Part shown: positions 24,541 to 38,800 of the stretch, one piece after another | Position numbering within the stretch: position 1 is the stretch's first letter | Layout of the letters: every line of letters begins with the position of its first letter | Assembly: GCA_013400975.1 (NCBI GenBank) | Contig: WBMZ01011597.1 | Coordinates: 1 to 64,000, forward strand | DNA from: Atrichornis clamosus | Taxonomy: Eukaryota > Chordata > Aves > Passeriformes > Menuridae | Direction: 5' to 3' | Length of the DNA stretch: 64,000 nucleotides | The notes under the pieces: generated by a model | Told to the model about the DNA's origin: nothing | What the model saw: the letters and a program-made list of their open reading frames with translations, nothing else | Databases searched by the model: none | Translations under genes and position numbers: made by a program

Positions 24541-27500
24541 GTTTAACAGATGACATGTTAAAGCTTCTATAAAATTTAAACAATTACCATAAGGGCCAAA
24601 TTCAATATATCAGTCACCAGTCCTGGAAGATCAACTTTTCAGAGCCAGCAAAAACACCTTCTTCATTTTTTCTAATATGGTAAGCCTATGAGTAGGCAAA
24701 ACCAGGAGGACTAAGAGGAAAAACAAGATGCAACTCAAAAATATTGCCAGTGTGGCTTCCAGCAACCATGAGATGCTGGCATAGTCAAGGCATAAGGTAC
24801 CATGGTTGTTCCATAATATCTTAAACTGCTGTACCACATGACTTGGAGAGGGCTGAGCTCATTGTTTAACATGGTGACTGCCTTTCATCTGTCACAAGAT
24901 TCTCCATCTTGCCAACACCTCAGGGGTAGAAGCAGAGACCACTAAATATAGGGGATAATTTATTTATTTATCCTTTAGCAAAAAATTTATCCCTAGGGTA
25001 GGCAAAGATTCTAAAGGTAGCACCAGGCAAAAATGGACTACACAAGATGACCTGTGCTCTGACACTGGAATAGAAGTGCAGTCAACTTCAGAACTCAAAA
25101 GATATCATCTTTTATGAGGTATATTTTTTGCAAATGTTCTGTAACCTTTAAAAATGGCCTTATTATCAGATGTTTTGAATAATTTTTATTGCTTCTTTTC
25201 TGGAATTCTAAGCAGGGGGAAGAAATTAAAATATTACAACCCTGACTCCTGGCCCTCTGATACAAACCTAGACAGTCCCATTTTACAGCCTGGCAAAATG
25301 AAGAAGGCAGACTTTTAGTGAATCCTTACTTTCCCTTTCCATCCTCCTTTATATTGCACAAATCATACAATGAAAGCATCAGAGTTAGATGGAGGAGTTG
25401 TTGGTCTTGTGACTTACTGACACATTTTTGGCAAAAGACCATACTTATCAGCCTCAAGTTATCTGGAGTGCTGGAGCTCTGGCTAGCCTTTGCAGTAACG
25501 TGATCAAGATGCAGTTGTAGTAATGTCTGAAATAGGGAAATACAGAGGACATATATGCTCAAGAGCACTGCTGCAGCATTGCTCCAAATGAATGAGAGCC
25601 GAGTCTATGCTAAGCTCTCCTCCTAATTTAGATGAGTTTCTTGGTGTTTGTCTTTTGCTGAGAAACCCTCAGAGGAGAAGCACAGATGACTGGAATTAGG
25701 AGGGTGAATAGGTAAAGGCCTGGTGCAGGCTTTACCAACTCGGTAAAAATGAGAGAGAAGAAAAAGGAGGACACTTCACTAAAGATATAAACAGATAGAG
25801 TTAAAAGAATACTGAAATTCTTTGGTACTGGTGACCAATATCAGCAGCTCCTTTGTTTATGGTCTGGGAGAGGGTAAAAGAAATGTAAATAAAAATAGTG
25901 TGATGGGCTGGAGAGAAGCTGATCAGCAAGAATAACTGCATATTCTCTGTCATGGTCATTTTCACCCAATAAGATCATCACTACAATTCAGACTTACTGA
26001 TACTGAGGCAGTGTAAGCATTCCCTTTCCACAGCAAGCAACACCCAGGATAACGACAGAAAGACTGCTTAAGTGCATGTGCACATACAGTGTGTTTTTTG
26101 AACATGCACAGCATTTAACATACTTTAGACAGTTTAAGCTAAACATTCTGTACCATTTTCCCAAGCATTTTCATACTTTAGAAAAAACAAAGTGTAATAC
26201 TGAACTCACAAAAATCCCCCTTAAAAGTTCTTCATGAGAATGTCTTGTCTTTCCCATCCTTTGTCATGCTTGTGACAATCATAGCAAGGAAGTATTAGGA
26301 ACAAGACATCCAAATTGTAATGCCCAGTCATCTGTAACAGACAGAAGTTTCATGCTCTACTCCTTAACCTTTTAAATAGTCTGGGGTTTTTTTGAGTGGC
26401 TGGTTGTTCCACCTTTTTTCTCCCAGGTTTCCAGGGCTGCACAAGGGGAGAACAGGAATCAGTCGGCCAGTCAGTCCAATTACAGCACATGGAGACTACT
26501 CCTGTCTTTCATGAAGGGCATGAGTGAGGAATGAAAAAAAAACTCATTTGTGCGACAAGAGTTTCAGAGAGAAAGAGAATGAGACTGTATCAGCAGGTGC
26601 CTCTGAAGGTGGCCCGCACAAGAAGCAGGTGAGCCTCTACCTATTATTACCACTGGATGGGAGAAGAGCATATAATTCCTCTTTTGATGTATGTTATGCA
26701 AATATCTTCCCTGAATAAAAATTTCTGCTCTTTGTACCTGTAGGGTCCTGACAAGCATTGCCCAGAAAATCAAGTTCTATCTGCTTACTGTGATACTGCC
26801 CTGGCTGTCTGTGCCACCCCTGCCACTGGGGATAGTCTCACTGCAGAGTCAGCAAAATGGATAAAGCAGGGGGTGTACTGATGCCTCCTCAGCTGATGCA
26901 GTTCACAGCTTGGCGGTTTAAATTAATACACCAGACATGGACTGGAGCACCTGAAGTACAGGCACACATCCCTGCAGCTGGAGGGTGTGATTATCTTTAA
27001 AACTACTGCAAGTAGGTTTATGAGATAGTATCTGTCAGAGCAATTACCATAGCTCTTGATTAGCTTCTCATTGTCTACACAAGCGGGCCACCAACCTGCC
27101 CGGGTATTGTCTGTGCCCAGCCCTTGAGGCAATAACCCACAGGTAGTACCTCCTCTGTGCCTGGTTGTTTTGTAGAGCTGTTTGCTTTGCAATGTACTGT
27201 ACTGGATTCAACATGGAGATGACTTAGTAGATGATCTCCCCATCTAATTCAAGAGGGAAGACGTCTGTTTCAAAGGGTAACTTAAAGCACTGGAGTCAGT
27301 AGATGATATCTGATTTAGATGGCAAGCTTGACACTTCAGTATGAAATACTATATATCTATTGCAATTCCTTGTGCAATACATTTACTTCCGTGCAGGATG
27401 TATGTGTCTGCATGCTTTTGGGGTGGGGGTGAGGGGCAACAGCATATTCAGTTTGAATAGTTAATAGGCACAGCAGCCTTTATGACTGTTCTGTATTTAA

Positions 27501-29953
27501 TATTTATTAGGGAAAGCAAACTAGCAGGCATGGTACTGAAAGGGCATGGAGGATTAGTCCAGGCTTGGGGAAATACATTGGTTTCTGTTATCAGGCCTGA
27601 CAGCACTTGATGCAGACACTGCACTGAAGAGAACATCAGAAAGATGATGACTGCAACCTGAGTACTTAGTCCATCAGTCCATCTCACCCAGACAAGAGTA
27701 GTCTTGTCTTTCAGCTCAAACCCCACAGAACTCAACTGTATCCAAAGATACTGCTCTCAGTGAACATAGACTCTTGAACAAAGTTGATCAGTAGGAATAA
27801 TTCCTGTTTTCAAGATCATATGCATGCTGCAGCTGTTTTTGGGTGGGTCACATGCTGATGGTGATTTGCATGCAGAAGATCGTCAAGTACAGCTTGTAGA
27901 GACACGCTCTCCCAACAGCAACGCAGTGGGTTGTGATGGACAGTCAGGAAAGGAGAAGCTACAGAATTTTTCTACCAGGGCACATCTGGGCTAGACTTTG
28001 AAATAGGAGATGAAGAAAAAAAGAGTATAACATGATTTTTAGGAACTGGCAGCTCTTGACAGATGATAATTTGTCTTGTGACTGTGGCAAACTCAATTTT
28101 TTTGCATTGACTCTTTGTTGTCTATGAGAAAACAAGTATGGAACACAACAGATCTTACTGGGCCTTTGTGGTAGCTTATGGACCAAAGACATCCTAAAAA
28201 TGTTATAATTCAGTATCATGGAGAAGCCAAAGCTAACAATGGTGAAAACAGTTATGCAAATCAAGCAGGATTTGGCCTCCAGCAAAACATCTGTAAATGA
28301 TGTGGTAAGATCTGCATGCTAATCACCTTTTACAAATAAGAACTGTGTATTTAGTTCAGCTAAGGTGACAAATTTAGAGAAACCATTCTTTTAGGTGAGC
28401 TGCTCTGAGTTTATCTCAGGGGAGTTAACGACAGACTATGACCATGTACACACTTTGGAAGGCCTGCATATTAAAGAAGAAATACAAAGTTCCCATAATT
28501 AGCCAACAGAATTTTTCACTCTTTCATCCTCCCTCGTTGCTACACGTCTTTCTTGTTTTTATTGAGTCATTATGTGATTTATAGAACAAATGCAACTGCA
28601 TTTGCAGCACTGTACTTAGTGATTTAAAAAAAAAAAGGTAAACATTTACTTTCCTTGCCTACTTCTTCTTTATCTGCAGGCGCCCCCAGGAGAAGAGCTG
28701 TGGAAATCTAAAAGTCCTCCTGATATTATACCGCTTGTTGCTTCTTAGAAATGTTTCTCTAAATGGGATCAGCCATCACTTCCTATTAGTACAACCAGCC
28801 TTTTCAGTGATGACATTACACAACGGGCAAGACTGTGATTACTTAGAGTCATAAGACTGGTCTTGTGAATATACTCCTGTGTCCTACTGTGTTCTGAGGG
28901 GAAAGTGCTTTGCTTTGCAAAACTACTGCAAAGATTTGAAATCTCAAGTGGACGTGGAATGGTATACAGCTGCTTTCAGCTCTTTGCCATCCATTGTGCA
29001 CCATATCTTAGTTTCTTCCATGTCTATTTTTCACAGACACTGTCTAGTTGGCCTCATTTAGCCTCCTGGATGGGAGCACCAGATTGCCATGCCTTTGTGA
29101 AAACTAGTAAGCCTTTTTCAGAGGAAGCATATTAGGGCAGCAGGGACAGGTCTCAGGTTGTGCAGTTCAGTGGTATTCCACTGACAAGGGAGTGACCTAA
29201 GTGATAGATCATATGTGTACAGTCTGCGGTACTCCTTCTAAATGCTTTCCATGGTTTACCCTTTCAGAAACCCCAGCAAGGTCTTTTGTCACTCAAAAAA
29301 TCCCTATCTGAGGTAATGCTTCCAGATGAGTGCGTCTTTGTGAGGTGTATGAGAGAGGATATTGCTCATAAATGATTGGAAAAATAACAGGAGATCCAGC
29401 CAGGTGGATGAGGCAGTGATAGGAATTAGTCACAGAAAAATAAATCAGCAAGCACTGGATGTAGGAGTGAAACAAGTAACTGCCTTCTCTCAGCTGCTTA
29501 CTGCGGCATGGGTCACCTCCTTTGCTGAGAGGCCACAAGGACACACTGCGTCTTGTCTACCCTTACCCTCTTATATGAATTCCTTGAGATAGCTGCTGAC
29601 TTCCATGCTGCTCTTTAGAGGTTAGATGTCCATCGACCCTGCCCCCACCACATATGAACTGTATTTCTTGTAGTCACATTTGTGCTGTGGTAAGAAGAAG
29701 GGATGGCAATGCTAGTGAAAAGTCCTCTTCAAAATTTTGATTGTTCATATAGAAAATATTGGGATAACTGCAGACAACCTGGGGACATTCAGGCTGAAGG
29801 TTAATATTGAGCAGCATTCATTTTGAAACTTCGCATCAGAACAAAGCATTAACCAGGGCAGGAGGTTCTTAAAATCCTGATGTGCCTGAGCTGTTTTAGT
29901 GGATTAATGGTCAGGTATTATCAGTGAAGCAGATGCCCTCAGTTTGACTTTTT
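24541..29953. other. Unique non-coding stretch, no gene recognised
   Basis: Open frames do not exceed about 110 codons (27959-28285, minus) and show no domains. An A-run lies at about 28626-28636 and a short ATTT run at about 24958-24970. I see no transposon ends, RNA genes or splice-bounded coding segments. Confidence 0.55.
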
Positions 29954-30195
29954 TTGTCTGGCCTCCTTTTCTTCCGGCTGGATGGAATTATGGAATGCTA
30001 CCTAGCCAGAAACAATCTGTTTGATACCTTCCATGGGAGAATGGGTACAGATTTGCAAGTCACTAAGAAGTATTTATACCTCCAGTGCATTCAAATGCAG
30101 TCCCACATTGTGCTTGCTCTCTGCCCCGAGGAGAGTTTTGCTCTTTGCAGATCTATAGCAGAGGATTTCAGCAAGTCCTTAGACAGCAGAACTGT
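29954..30195 (+). other. Possible exon A (weak), ends at a GTAAGTG donor
   Basis: An open frame runs from a T/C-rich stretch through ATG (about 29993, reading MECYLARNNLFDTF) to CTGT followed by GTAAGTG at 30196. That is a near-perfect 5' splice-site sequence and it overlaps the stop. An acceptor could be the CCTAG ending at about 30005, which is weak. The predicted protein is not recognised. What is seen is an open frame and a donor; that it is an exon is inference, and chance is a serious alternative. It could join in phase with the segment at 31103. Confidence 0.2.
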
Positions 30196-30199
30196 GTAA

Positions 30200-31102
30200 G
30201 TGACAGGCTCTGGTAAGTACGGGTCCACCAAAGTAGGTTCATAACCACCACACAGCAAGAACTTTGCCAAGAACATGAAAGAAGATTTCCTCCAGGAAAA
30301 CAAATCCAAGCATCTAAATTATCCTCTCATAATGAAACTAAACTATTACAGTTTTAACTTGCAAGACTAGTGTTCTGATTTTGATGTAGGTTCCTCATGT
30401 TATACAGGCCTTATTGAAAATGAGAAAGCAGCCTCCTCCAGAACAGCCCCATTCCGATCTCACTATACTAGGCAGCGATAGATCAAAGGAAGTCAGTGAC
30501 CTAATGTGGATGTAAAGTCAGAGTGAGGGAAATAACAGTCCAACAGCAGCTAACTCAGCTCTGTGGGTGCCAGTGTACACAATCATTATAGCGACCCCAA
30601 AAGGAAATATGTCTGAGGAGATCACTTCACAGAACATATGTGAAATCTTCCTCATAAAAGTTTAAAGTCAGCTTTGTGGTGCAGTCCCTTCAGCAAAAAC
30701 AAGTGCATTAGCACAGAAGAGAGCAGCCTGTAAAAGAGATAGAGTATTCCCACCTCCCCCTTGTTCTTGTCCACTCCCACAGTTGTGATAACCCGTCACC
30801 TCTTCATTCCTTTTGTGCTAATTTCTTTTTTAAGAGGACAAAGTGCAGCAAGAAAAAAAACCTGTTGGTTTAAGTCAACAACAACAATAAGAAAGTGAAA
30901 AAATAAGCCCCCAGAATACTGTTTAAAGCCCAGAGCTCCAAGACAATGCCTTTTGGTGCACCTAGACTAGGAGACTCCACATCTCAGTGGCAAATTTTTG
31001 AGTTCTGCAAGGGGCCAAAATGAGGGTGCTGGTGGTACAGGAGGCAGGGATCCCTCAGACCAAAACTGCAGAATTCATCCCATGATCTGAATCTCTCCCT
31101 AG
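30200..31102. other. Non-coding interval between the two exon-like segments
   Basis: No recognisable element. It would be a 907-bp intron (30196-31102) if the two flanking segments were exons. Confidence 0.4.
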
Positions 31103-31279
31103 AAACCCCAGATTTAAAGTTGGCCACTGTGGCTGTGAATTGGTTGCATTTCCAAATGAACGTGCAAACCACACAGAATACCTCCGAGCTGCTGCTGCCC
31201 AGAGTGTCAGAGAGCCTCTCCATGCTAGTGTGGATCTGCAGATCAATCCCACAGAGCGTTATTGCCTGAGGTCTTCAAG
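31103..31279 (+). other. Possible exon B (weak), 177 bp, open throughout
   Basis: A 177-bp segment preceded by TCTCTCCCTAG (acceptor-like) and followed by AAG then GTAGGA (donor-like). The frame starting at 31104 is open from end to end (59 codons' worth). It includes the stretches VGHCGCELVAFPNER and LHASVDLQINPTERYCLR. Its length is a multiple of three, and its phase fits the donor at 30196 (2 + 1 bases). The protein family is not recognised, and the opposite strand is also open here, which lowers confidence. Confidence 0.25.
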
Positions 31280-32840
31280 GTAGGATAACTATATTAGAAA
31301 AAACAAACCTTGCCTCTAAGTATAGCTTACTAGCTTGAGCTGAGTAACCCACAGATCTAGCTTTACTATTTTCCATCACAGACCTAGGTAAGGCTGCAAT
31401 AACTTGCAGCTCCCTCCACTGTCTCCCACCTCATATTTCTCTGTATGACAAAGAAACAATCCTCAGCTGGTTTGTTTCCCTGAAAAGCCTTCTTTGGCTT
31501 ACATGAGTGGTATTGATACACAGAAAGTTACTTGGACTGTAATAACAGAGTAAACATTGGTGTCTTCAATGGATTAAAAAAATTTCTGTGCTGTATTGTC
31601 AACTCTATAATTACAATGGCTCAGATTCTAGAATAAGTACACTCTCTTTTCATGACAATGCAGGTAATCCTAGAAAATATCCTAGATAATTGTGTAAGAG
31701 TGTGCACTGGGGTCCCTGAGCTAATATTTCAGAAGCAGTTATCCAACCCTCACAACTTTGGGGTGGGATCAGGACCTTTGGTGCAACAGGCAATATTGTG
31801 CAACAGTCCCTACAACTCCTCGGGAAAGTAACATTGAAGTATGTGTGTCACACTTCTGTTGCCAAATGGTGGTCTAGTGCCATTTCAGATACTCTTACGT
31901 ACCTCTGTCTGGTTTGCACTGCAGGTTTAGGTGGGCACAGGTCTCCATAGGCCCTGTGTCAGATCTGCCAGCTCCTTACAGGGAGTCATGGGTTTACCAG
32001 CATGGATTACATGGCACCACAGAAAGACTTGGGTTAAACAACTGAAATGTGCCAAGGGTGCTGGGGCAGCTGAGGTGACAAGAAACTAGTGATACCTACA
32101 GCAGAGCCAGAAGAAAGTAAGAATGGGAAATGCAAGTAGCAGAGGAATGAGCTGTGGCTTCAGGTGTTGGGTTAAGAGTCATGCGGCCTGCATCCAGTAC
32201 CGTGTCATAAGCTCTTGAATAATAGGAGGGTAATTAAATTATTAAATAATAGATAAATAATCTTTCTTCATCTTGTATTTGCTATGCGTTAAACAATGGG
32301 TGATAACTGTTGTTTCTTTTCAAGGTAAATATTTAGTGTGGGGCTTAAACCATTACTGCATGTCTGCACAGTACAACATAGATTCTTCTTTTACTATTCT
32401 CACTAATAAGAGAGGGACGACAGAGGAAACTGTTCTTAATTCTTCCATCTCTTTGCTCTTCTTCTGAGGCTGACTTTCTGGAAACTAAGTTATAAAGGAA
32501 GCATGACTGTCCTCCATTACACTTATTTCTGCAGTTTGCACTCAAAGCATTAGGATAGGTATTTATCCCTGACACCAAAACCACACTGAGTCTCACTTTT
32601 TAATTTCTGTCTTGATTAGCAGCTGTTTTTTTAAACTAGAACACCCCTCCGTCCTTCTCTGAAATGTTTTTCCCCTTTTAAAAAGTGTATCTCTTGCCCT
32701 AAGTGCAGCTGAAATGAGTGAACATGTTATGTGGTGCTTCAGGGAATTCCTGAAGAATTGATTCAATTCTTCTGGGATCTGCATTCTGAGAACTGAGAGC
32801 ACAAGTGCTGCAAAACCTGTTTGTGAATCAAACCTGGCAT
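31280..32840. other. Unique non-coding stretch
   Basis: No gene, transposon or RNA signature recognised. Open frames are below 85 codons. Confidence 0.6.
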
Positions 32841-32890
32841 TAATATATATTAATGTGTGTGTGTGCATGCATATGTGCATGTGGGTGTAT
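32841..32890 (+). repeat. TA/TG-rich microsatellite
   Basis: A short TAATATATATTAAT segment followed by (TG)n and mixed TGCA/TATG units. It is imperfect and old. Confidence 0.75.
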
Positions 32891-35800
32891 TAAGGAAAAA
32901 TATAAAGGTTGACACAAAGAAAGAAAATCAGAGGCAGAAAAAAAAAGACAAGGTTCCTGAGGGTTTTGGGGTATGAGGTTTTTTTAAGTGAAAGCTAATG
33001 GAATCCAATATAACTGCTGAAACCTTGTCATCCTTGCTATCAGTGAGAGCCTTTGAATAAGCTAAATCCTTAATCAGTATAGCCTAAGACCCCAATGACT
33101 ATGTGTAGAAGTGTTAGTCCAGATAAATCCTTGAAGGTTTCAAAGATTTGAAGAGCACTGGCACTTTTCTGTGTAGTGCCTGCCCTTTGTCCTTTTCTCC
33201 ATGATGTCATTATTGAAGTTTTACACTCACTATGCATGGTGTAAGTTGACATTGACAGTTTCAACACTTTCACACTGACTCTGGAGGATTGTTAGCTTTG
33301 AAGCTATTTGGCCTTGAGCAGTGAATTCTTTTTTTGAGCTCATACTGGCTTATAATATCTGAGAAGGTTTGCATCAGTATAGCCCCAGCTTGAATTATGA
33401 GAGAAGGCTGGTTTCCAAGTTGGAACTGATACCCACACGATAGAAATAGAGAACATTATACCTTTTCAGATGGGCAGCAAAGTCAGTGTTCCTGAATACC
33501 CCTGGGATGCAACAATGAGTTTTCATTTTAACATCACAGTTAAAGTAACATCGGCAGCATGGTTCTTCTTGTAATCAGAACTCTGAAAAGCAGTTAGGCT
33601 TGGAAGTCACTGTAAGAATATGCAATCTTCTGCCCTGTGATCTGTTTGTTATTAGGATTTTTGGAAACATCTGCATGGGGCCAGAGGCATATTTCATATC
33701 AGTGTAATTTAATTCAAGTATTTTCTGAAAATAAAAATAAAATGCTGTGTGGTGATTTAGACACATTGAATATCAAAGCACACAAGCACTAACAAGCAAC
33801 ACAAAGAAAATGAGCTGTTTTCAGACACTTACTCATGTGTGTTGTCCTGTGGAACTTTATCAGGAAGACACATGTAAGCAAAGACTTAGAGGCTGGCTCC
33901 AAATCCTAAGGCATTAGTGTCCTGTTGGTGATAGGTTTTGAGACTTCTCCAGCTGAAGCCAAGGAGACTTCTCTATGTATCTAAGAAGCTTTGAGGTGCA
34001 AGGTCCTGGCACTTTCGAGGATAAAGGGCTGTTGTACCAGGAGAGTTGTGGGAGAGAAAATCTTCCAGGAACTGCAAGCTGACTTTGTATCTGTCTTTAA
34101 CAAAATTTGTAGCTTTCCATGCAGTTTCCTGGTGAGGATAAAACATGATAGTAGGACATTCAGCTACCTGAAACTTTCTAGCTCAGCAAGTGAAATGCCA
34201 TCAGCTACCTTCACTGAATACAAATGACATCTAGAGGTTCAAAACGCAGTGTTCCCTTTTGAAGCTCTCAACAGACCCTATCAAGAGTAAACCCAGCCGA
34301 GAAACTGAAAGAGCAAGGATAGGATTAAATCTGATTGATTCAGTCTACCTGTTTCAGTTTTTTTAAATTAAGGATGAAAACAAAGTCACTAAACCAGGAC
34401 AGAAGTTTTTTCCCCCACCTGTGTGCATATTTAGCTGTAATCCTTTAGCCAGATATTGTGAGCAGTCACAGAACTTATTTAAATATCCTTGCATCTCCTG
34501 TATAGCTGTAAACATAGGTATCCTGAGCCCTTCTCCAGAAATGTTTTGAATCAGTGAAAACTTTTGTTGGATTTTTTAGTAGGCAATATTTGGCCATTGC
34601 AAATCCCAGAGCTATGCACAGAACAAAATTTTGGGGTTTGAGAAGATACCAAAACCTCAACATAACAACAGCAGAGTTGTATGAATGATAGATAACTCTT
34701 TCACAGAACTTTTGGCCATGGTTCATGCTCTTTGCCCTCACATCCCAGCAGTTGCCCTCCCCCTTGCAGTCCGGATTCAGGCAGGCGAAGTCTTGCAGCT
34801 CACTTGGTCCCTACATCCTCAGCAGCGACACAAGTCTCTCTTGGGACTTCCCCACTTGAACTAGTCTTAGGTTGAACCAATGTGTGCATGGGAATGACGA
34901 CACTGGGTTGGCACTGATTAACTTCAGGCAGAGGGGCAACAGGGAGTCTTCTCAGTAAGAAGAGAAAAAGAAAGAGCTGCCAAAACACACACACTGCAGC
35001 CCTCTAAAAGAAAAGGCACTTTCATTTTCCTCTCTGGTCAGTTCCACTAAACAGAAGCTATATAGGATGCAGCCTCAGATGAAGCAGCTTCTGTAACCTG
35101 CTCACCAAGAGGTGTGGGCAGAGCTTCTTGTTCTCCTAAGCTGCTGTCTCTGGAGCTTTCACTTCCTTCTCTTTCATCCGGAGGTCAATCTTCCCATATA
35201 TTATTTATACTTATAATTTAGGGGATTCAACTTCAATGACTGGTCTTAAATGGCAACTCCATTTTCTGAGAGCTGGAAGAAAAACACACATCCCAATTTT
35301 TTCCTGTAGTTCCTCATGCTGTCTTGTAAGAACAAATAAATAAATGGCATCAACAAACGCTTGGGTAAAGGTGTTTTAGTTCTTTTGGCCACAACATTCC
35401 ACATGCAAGGCAATAATTTCTCATTAATATAAAGTCTCAGTAAGGTATGAAACTCTCATCAACAGTATCATAACTTCAATCAACTCCATCTCTGAAACTG
35501 CTTAAAACTTCCATCAGTGCAAGAATAAGCAGAATTTGATTCACTGGAGAAAATGGGCTCTTTTCCACTAAGACTGGAAACTCATGTGTAAGGTTGACCC
35601 TTTCTGAAGGACAGATGGAATTTTAAGGATGTGGAGAGTACAAATAGGTACCAAGAAAAATGACTGTCTTAATCAAGTATAATCTTATTCTTATTAAAAT
35701 GGTGTAAAATGATAACATGCATTTTTTTACTTAACTCCTTCACTATAATACTGGAAAAAAATAAGTTGCAGTCTAGTGCTGAAAGTACTTTAGGCCAGTT

Positions 35801-38800
35801 CCTCTGTCAGTGAAAACACTGTAAGTCACTGAAATTAAGGGGCTAATACTGAATTTCAACCACATAGGTAAGGTGGAACAAATACACTGAATTATTCTTG
35901 TACTGTGTACAACCTGTGGCACTTCTCTTCCAGTGCTCTGGAGTCTGCTGGTGTTACTGTACTTATAAATTGCTTCTGGCTATCTACTCAGTAAGTCACC
36001 AGAAATGTAACAAAAATCAATACAAGAAAAAAAAATCTTCTTGCTGTTATGATTTTCTTCTGCTTAGATACAGCCTAAAAGGTTCATGGAAAACTACCTC
36101 TGAAGCTTCAAGTCATAATTTTTCTTTTCAGTGACCTAGTTTCTCGATATATGGACTCATTTTACTTTTAAGTAGTAGGCACAGCCTTTGTATGCTTGGT
36201 TTACTGGTGCTTTTGTGGGCACACAATGGTCTCATATTCTTGTTCTCATGAAAGCTATAGTTCTCATGTAGTAAGTGATAGTTCTTAGAGTCGTTGGGGT
36301 CAAAACTTGTCTTAAAGCTGCCTGATTTGGCCCTATACAACTCTGGTCCAGGACCTGGCTGCTGACTGGGGAAATTTATGTAAGGCAGTTTCATGAGTCA
36401 AAATCTTTGGTCAGGGTGAGTTTTCTCCTCACTGGTAGGTTAAAGATAAAAGTATTTACCAGATAAGGACTTATTAATATGTATGTGTTGTTGTTGAGAG
36501 CTGCAATAAAATTCCTATTGATTTTCCATGACAGCTACTGTATCATTTACTACCAAAACTCTTAGTCAGTTGCTCAGTGATTTCTCTTACCTACTGAGGA
36601 AACCCTTTGGTACAGAACTACAGTCCCCCTATAACTACTTTTTCCATTCAATGCAGCATTCCTAGAGACAGAAGGTGAGCAAATGGGTGAAAATGAGTAG
36701 TAGTGGACATTTCCCAAATATCAATGTGGATTGACACCAACCCTTTCTCCCTAAATTCCCAATCGTTCCTCAAAAGAGAGAGGCTCGTTTATTTATTTTA
36801 TTTGCCCACAATACATTTGTGAATGGCAAAGCAGCATGAAAAATAGTATGGAGCAAACACTGACAGGTGCAAGGTTCTTCTGAGGGGCTTGTATGAGCAT
36901 TATTTGAACTCTGGTGCATCTTTGTGAGTCAGAAGAACAACTTCAAGTGGGTGTTTAACAACCAGCTACCTTTGACTCTAAGCACAAAGAAATGAATGAG
37001 ACTTAATTACCTTAGAGACAAAGAAAGACCTGGATTAAATTTGAGTTTTTCATCATCTTGCCATATTTAACAGGGCCGAGTGGTGGGGGAGTGGGGCAGA
37101 AGACGTCTGAAATATTTACAGAGTTTGGGAATAGCAAAGGGAGCAAGATAGGATAGAAGGTTAATGCCATCTTTAATATGGAAAAACTACTCTCTTCCTG
37201 TGACATATGCCTTTGGGATAACCTTGATAAATGCATGAGTATGATCAAAATGTCAGCCAGACTTTCATTAGTTTCTATCTCCCCCTTGAATCCAGAAGTT
37301 TCCAGCAAGAGTCTAGAAGTGGAGATTATCCAGATGATATAGCTACAAGGACAGTTTTTGGAGACGGGCAAAAGAAATTTCTCAGATAATTCCCCTTCAC
37401 CCCCACAACCCTAATGAGAAAACTGAGGCTTTCACTGTGTGCATGTGCATATGCTCTGATACCCATTTTAGGGTCATGCTACTCAGGATGCATCTTGTTG
37501 CATCAGCCTAATGATTGCAGGGCTTGGCAAAGCTGAACTTTTGGCTAGGAAGGGATACATTGGGGGTTTTAATAACTTAACTGTAGATAATGCCTCTAAC
37601 TTCGCTTCTTTCAATGTTCCTAGTTAAAAATCCTGCTGGTTTATTCCATTCGCAGCATGATAGCATCAGGATGTTTAGGGATACTTTAAAGTAGTAGATG
37701 AGACACAGTAAGAGGAAAACTTACCTAGGATCTTTGCAGAGAGCCCCAAGTGGCCCTTAGCTGACAGCCTTCAAATGTTAGGGACTTCCCTTATAGAGAA
37801 GCTTCCCCTCCTGAGAGCAAACAGACTGTTACATTATTTGGCCTATAAGGTCCCTCTGTGCTTTACTCTGAAAATCCACCTGCCTTGTTTGGACAGGATT
37901 TATCTCATCATATACTAATTTCATTGAACTCTGGGGTTATACTTGAGGGGCATCAGGAAGAACAAGAGAAAACCTTTAAAGCAGGCTCCTTGTTAATACC
38001 ATAGCAGTGGGATTTGGTTGCCAGCTGCTTGCTGAACACTGATAGGTCATATGCAGCCTTGCTGGGATACCTGAGAAGACACTGCTATTGCCTTCCTCTA
38101 CCTCCATGGAAGGCTTAGGAAGGAGCTGTTGCCAGACAAACAAATATCATAAAACTTTGTAATATTTATATTAATATATCTCAAAGCTTTGTAATATTTA
38201 TAGTGCCCGATTCCTGAGGCTGCCTTATCCCAGACATTTACAGTCAGTTCCTGAAAAATAAGGATCTCTTGATGTTTTTCCTATTCCAGATCCTGGTCTC
38301 CCCTCAAAATCCATGTTGCAAAAATGAGCTTTATGGTGAGTGGAGTTGTGAAATGCACTTGTAACAGCCTAACGGCTATCCCCAGGTATTAGTGAGAATT
38401 GTGTGGATGCTTTATAAAAAATATCTTTGTAAGTAGTAATAATCATGCTAATGATCATTATAGTGCTATTTGTTAGTGTTTTGCCTAACAGGTCAGCTGC
38501 CCCTTGCCTCAATGAGTGCACTGGACCAGTTATATGATAGAGAGATTTTTCAAAACAAAATTTGAATTCTTCTCACAACAGAGAGAGTAAGAGTGTGCCC
38601 AACACAGGTCCCTGGAGCAAAAAGGGAAACACAAAGGAATTACAGGACCAAAGGAAAGGGAGAAGATATCTGAGAAAGAACATAGAAGCTGAGTTACTAC
38701 AAATCCATAAAGCAAGATTTTGGCACGACAGAAGATGGATAAGAAGACAAAAATCTCAGAAAAAAATTGTGGCAATGAATCTTGGATCAAATTGCAGCAA

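Noticed and set aside
36128..36394. 88-codon minus frame with fairly protein-like composition
   Set aside because: No recognised family, no clear splice sites, and a length within what chance allows in 64 kb.
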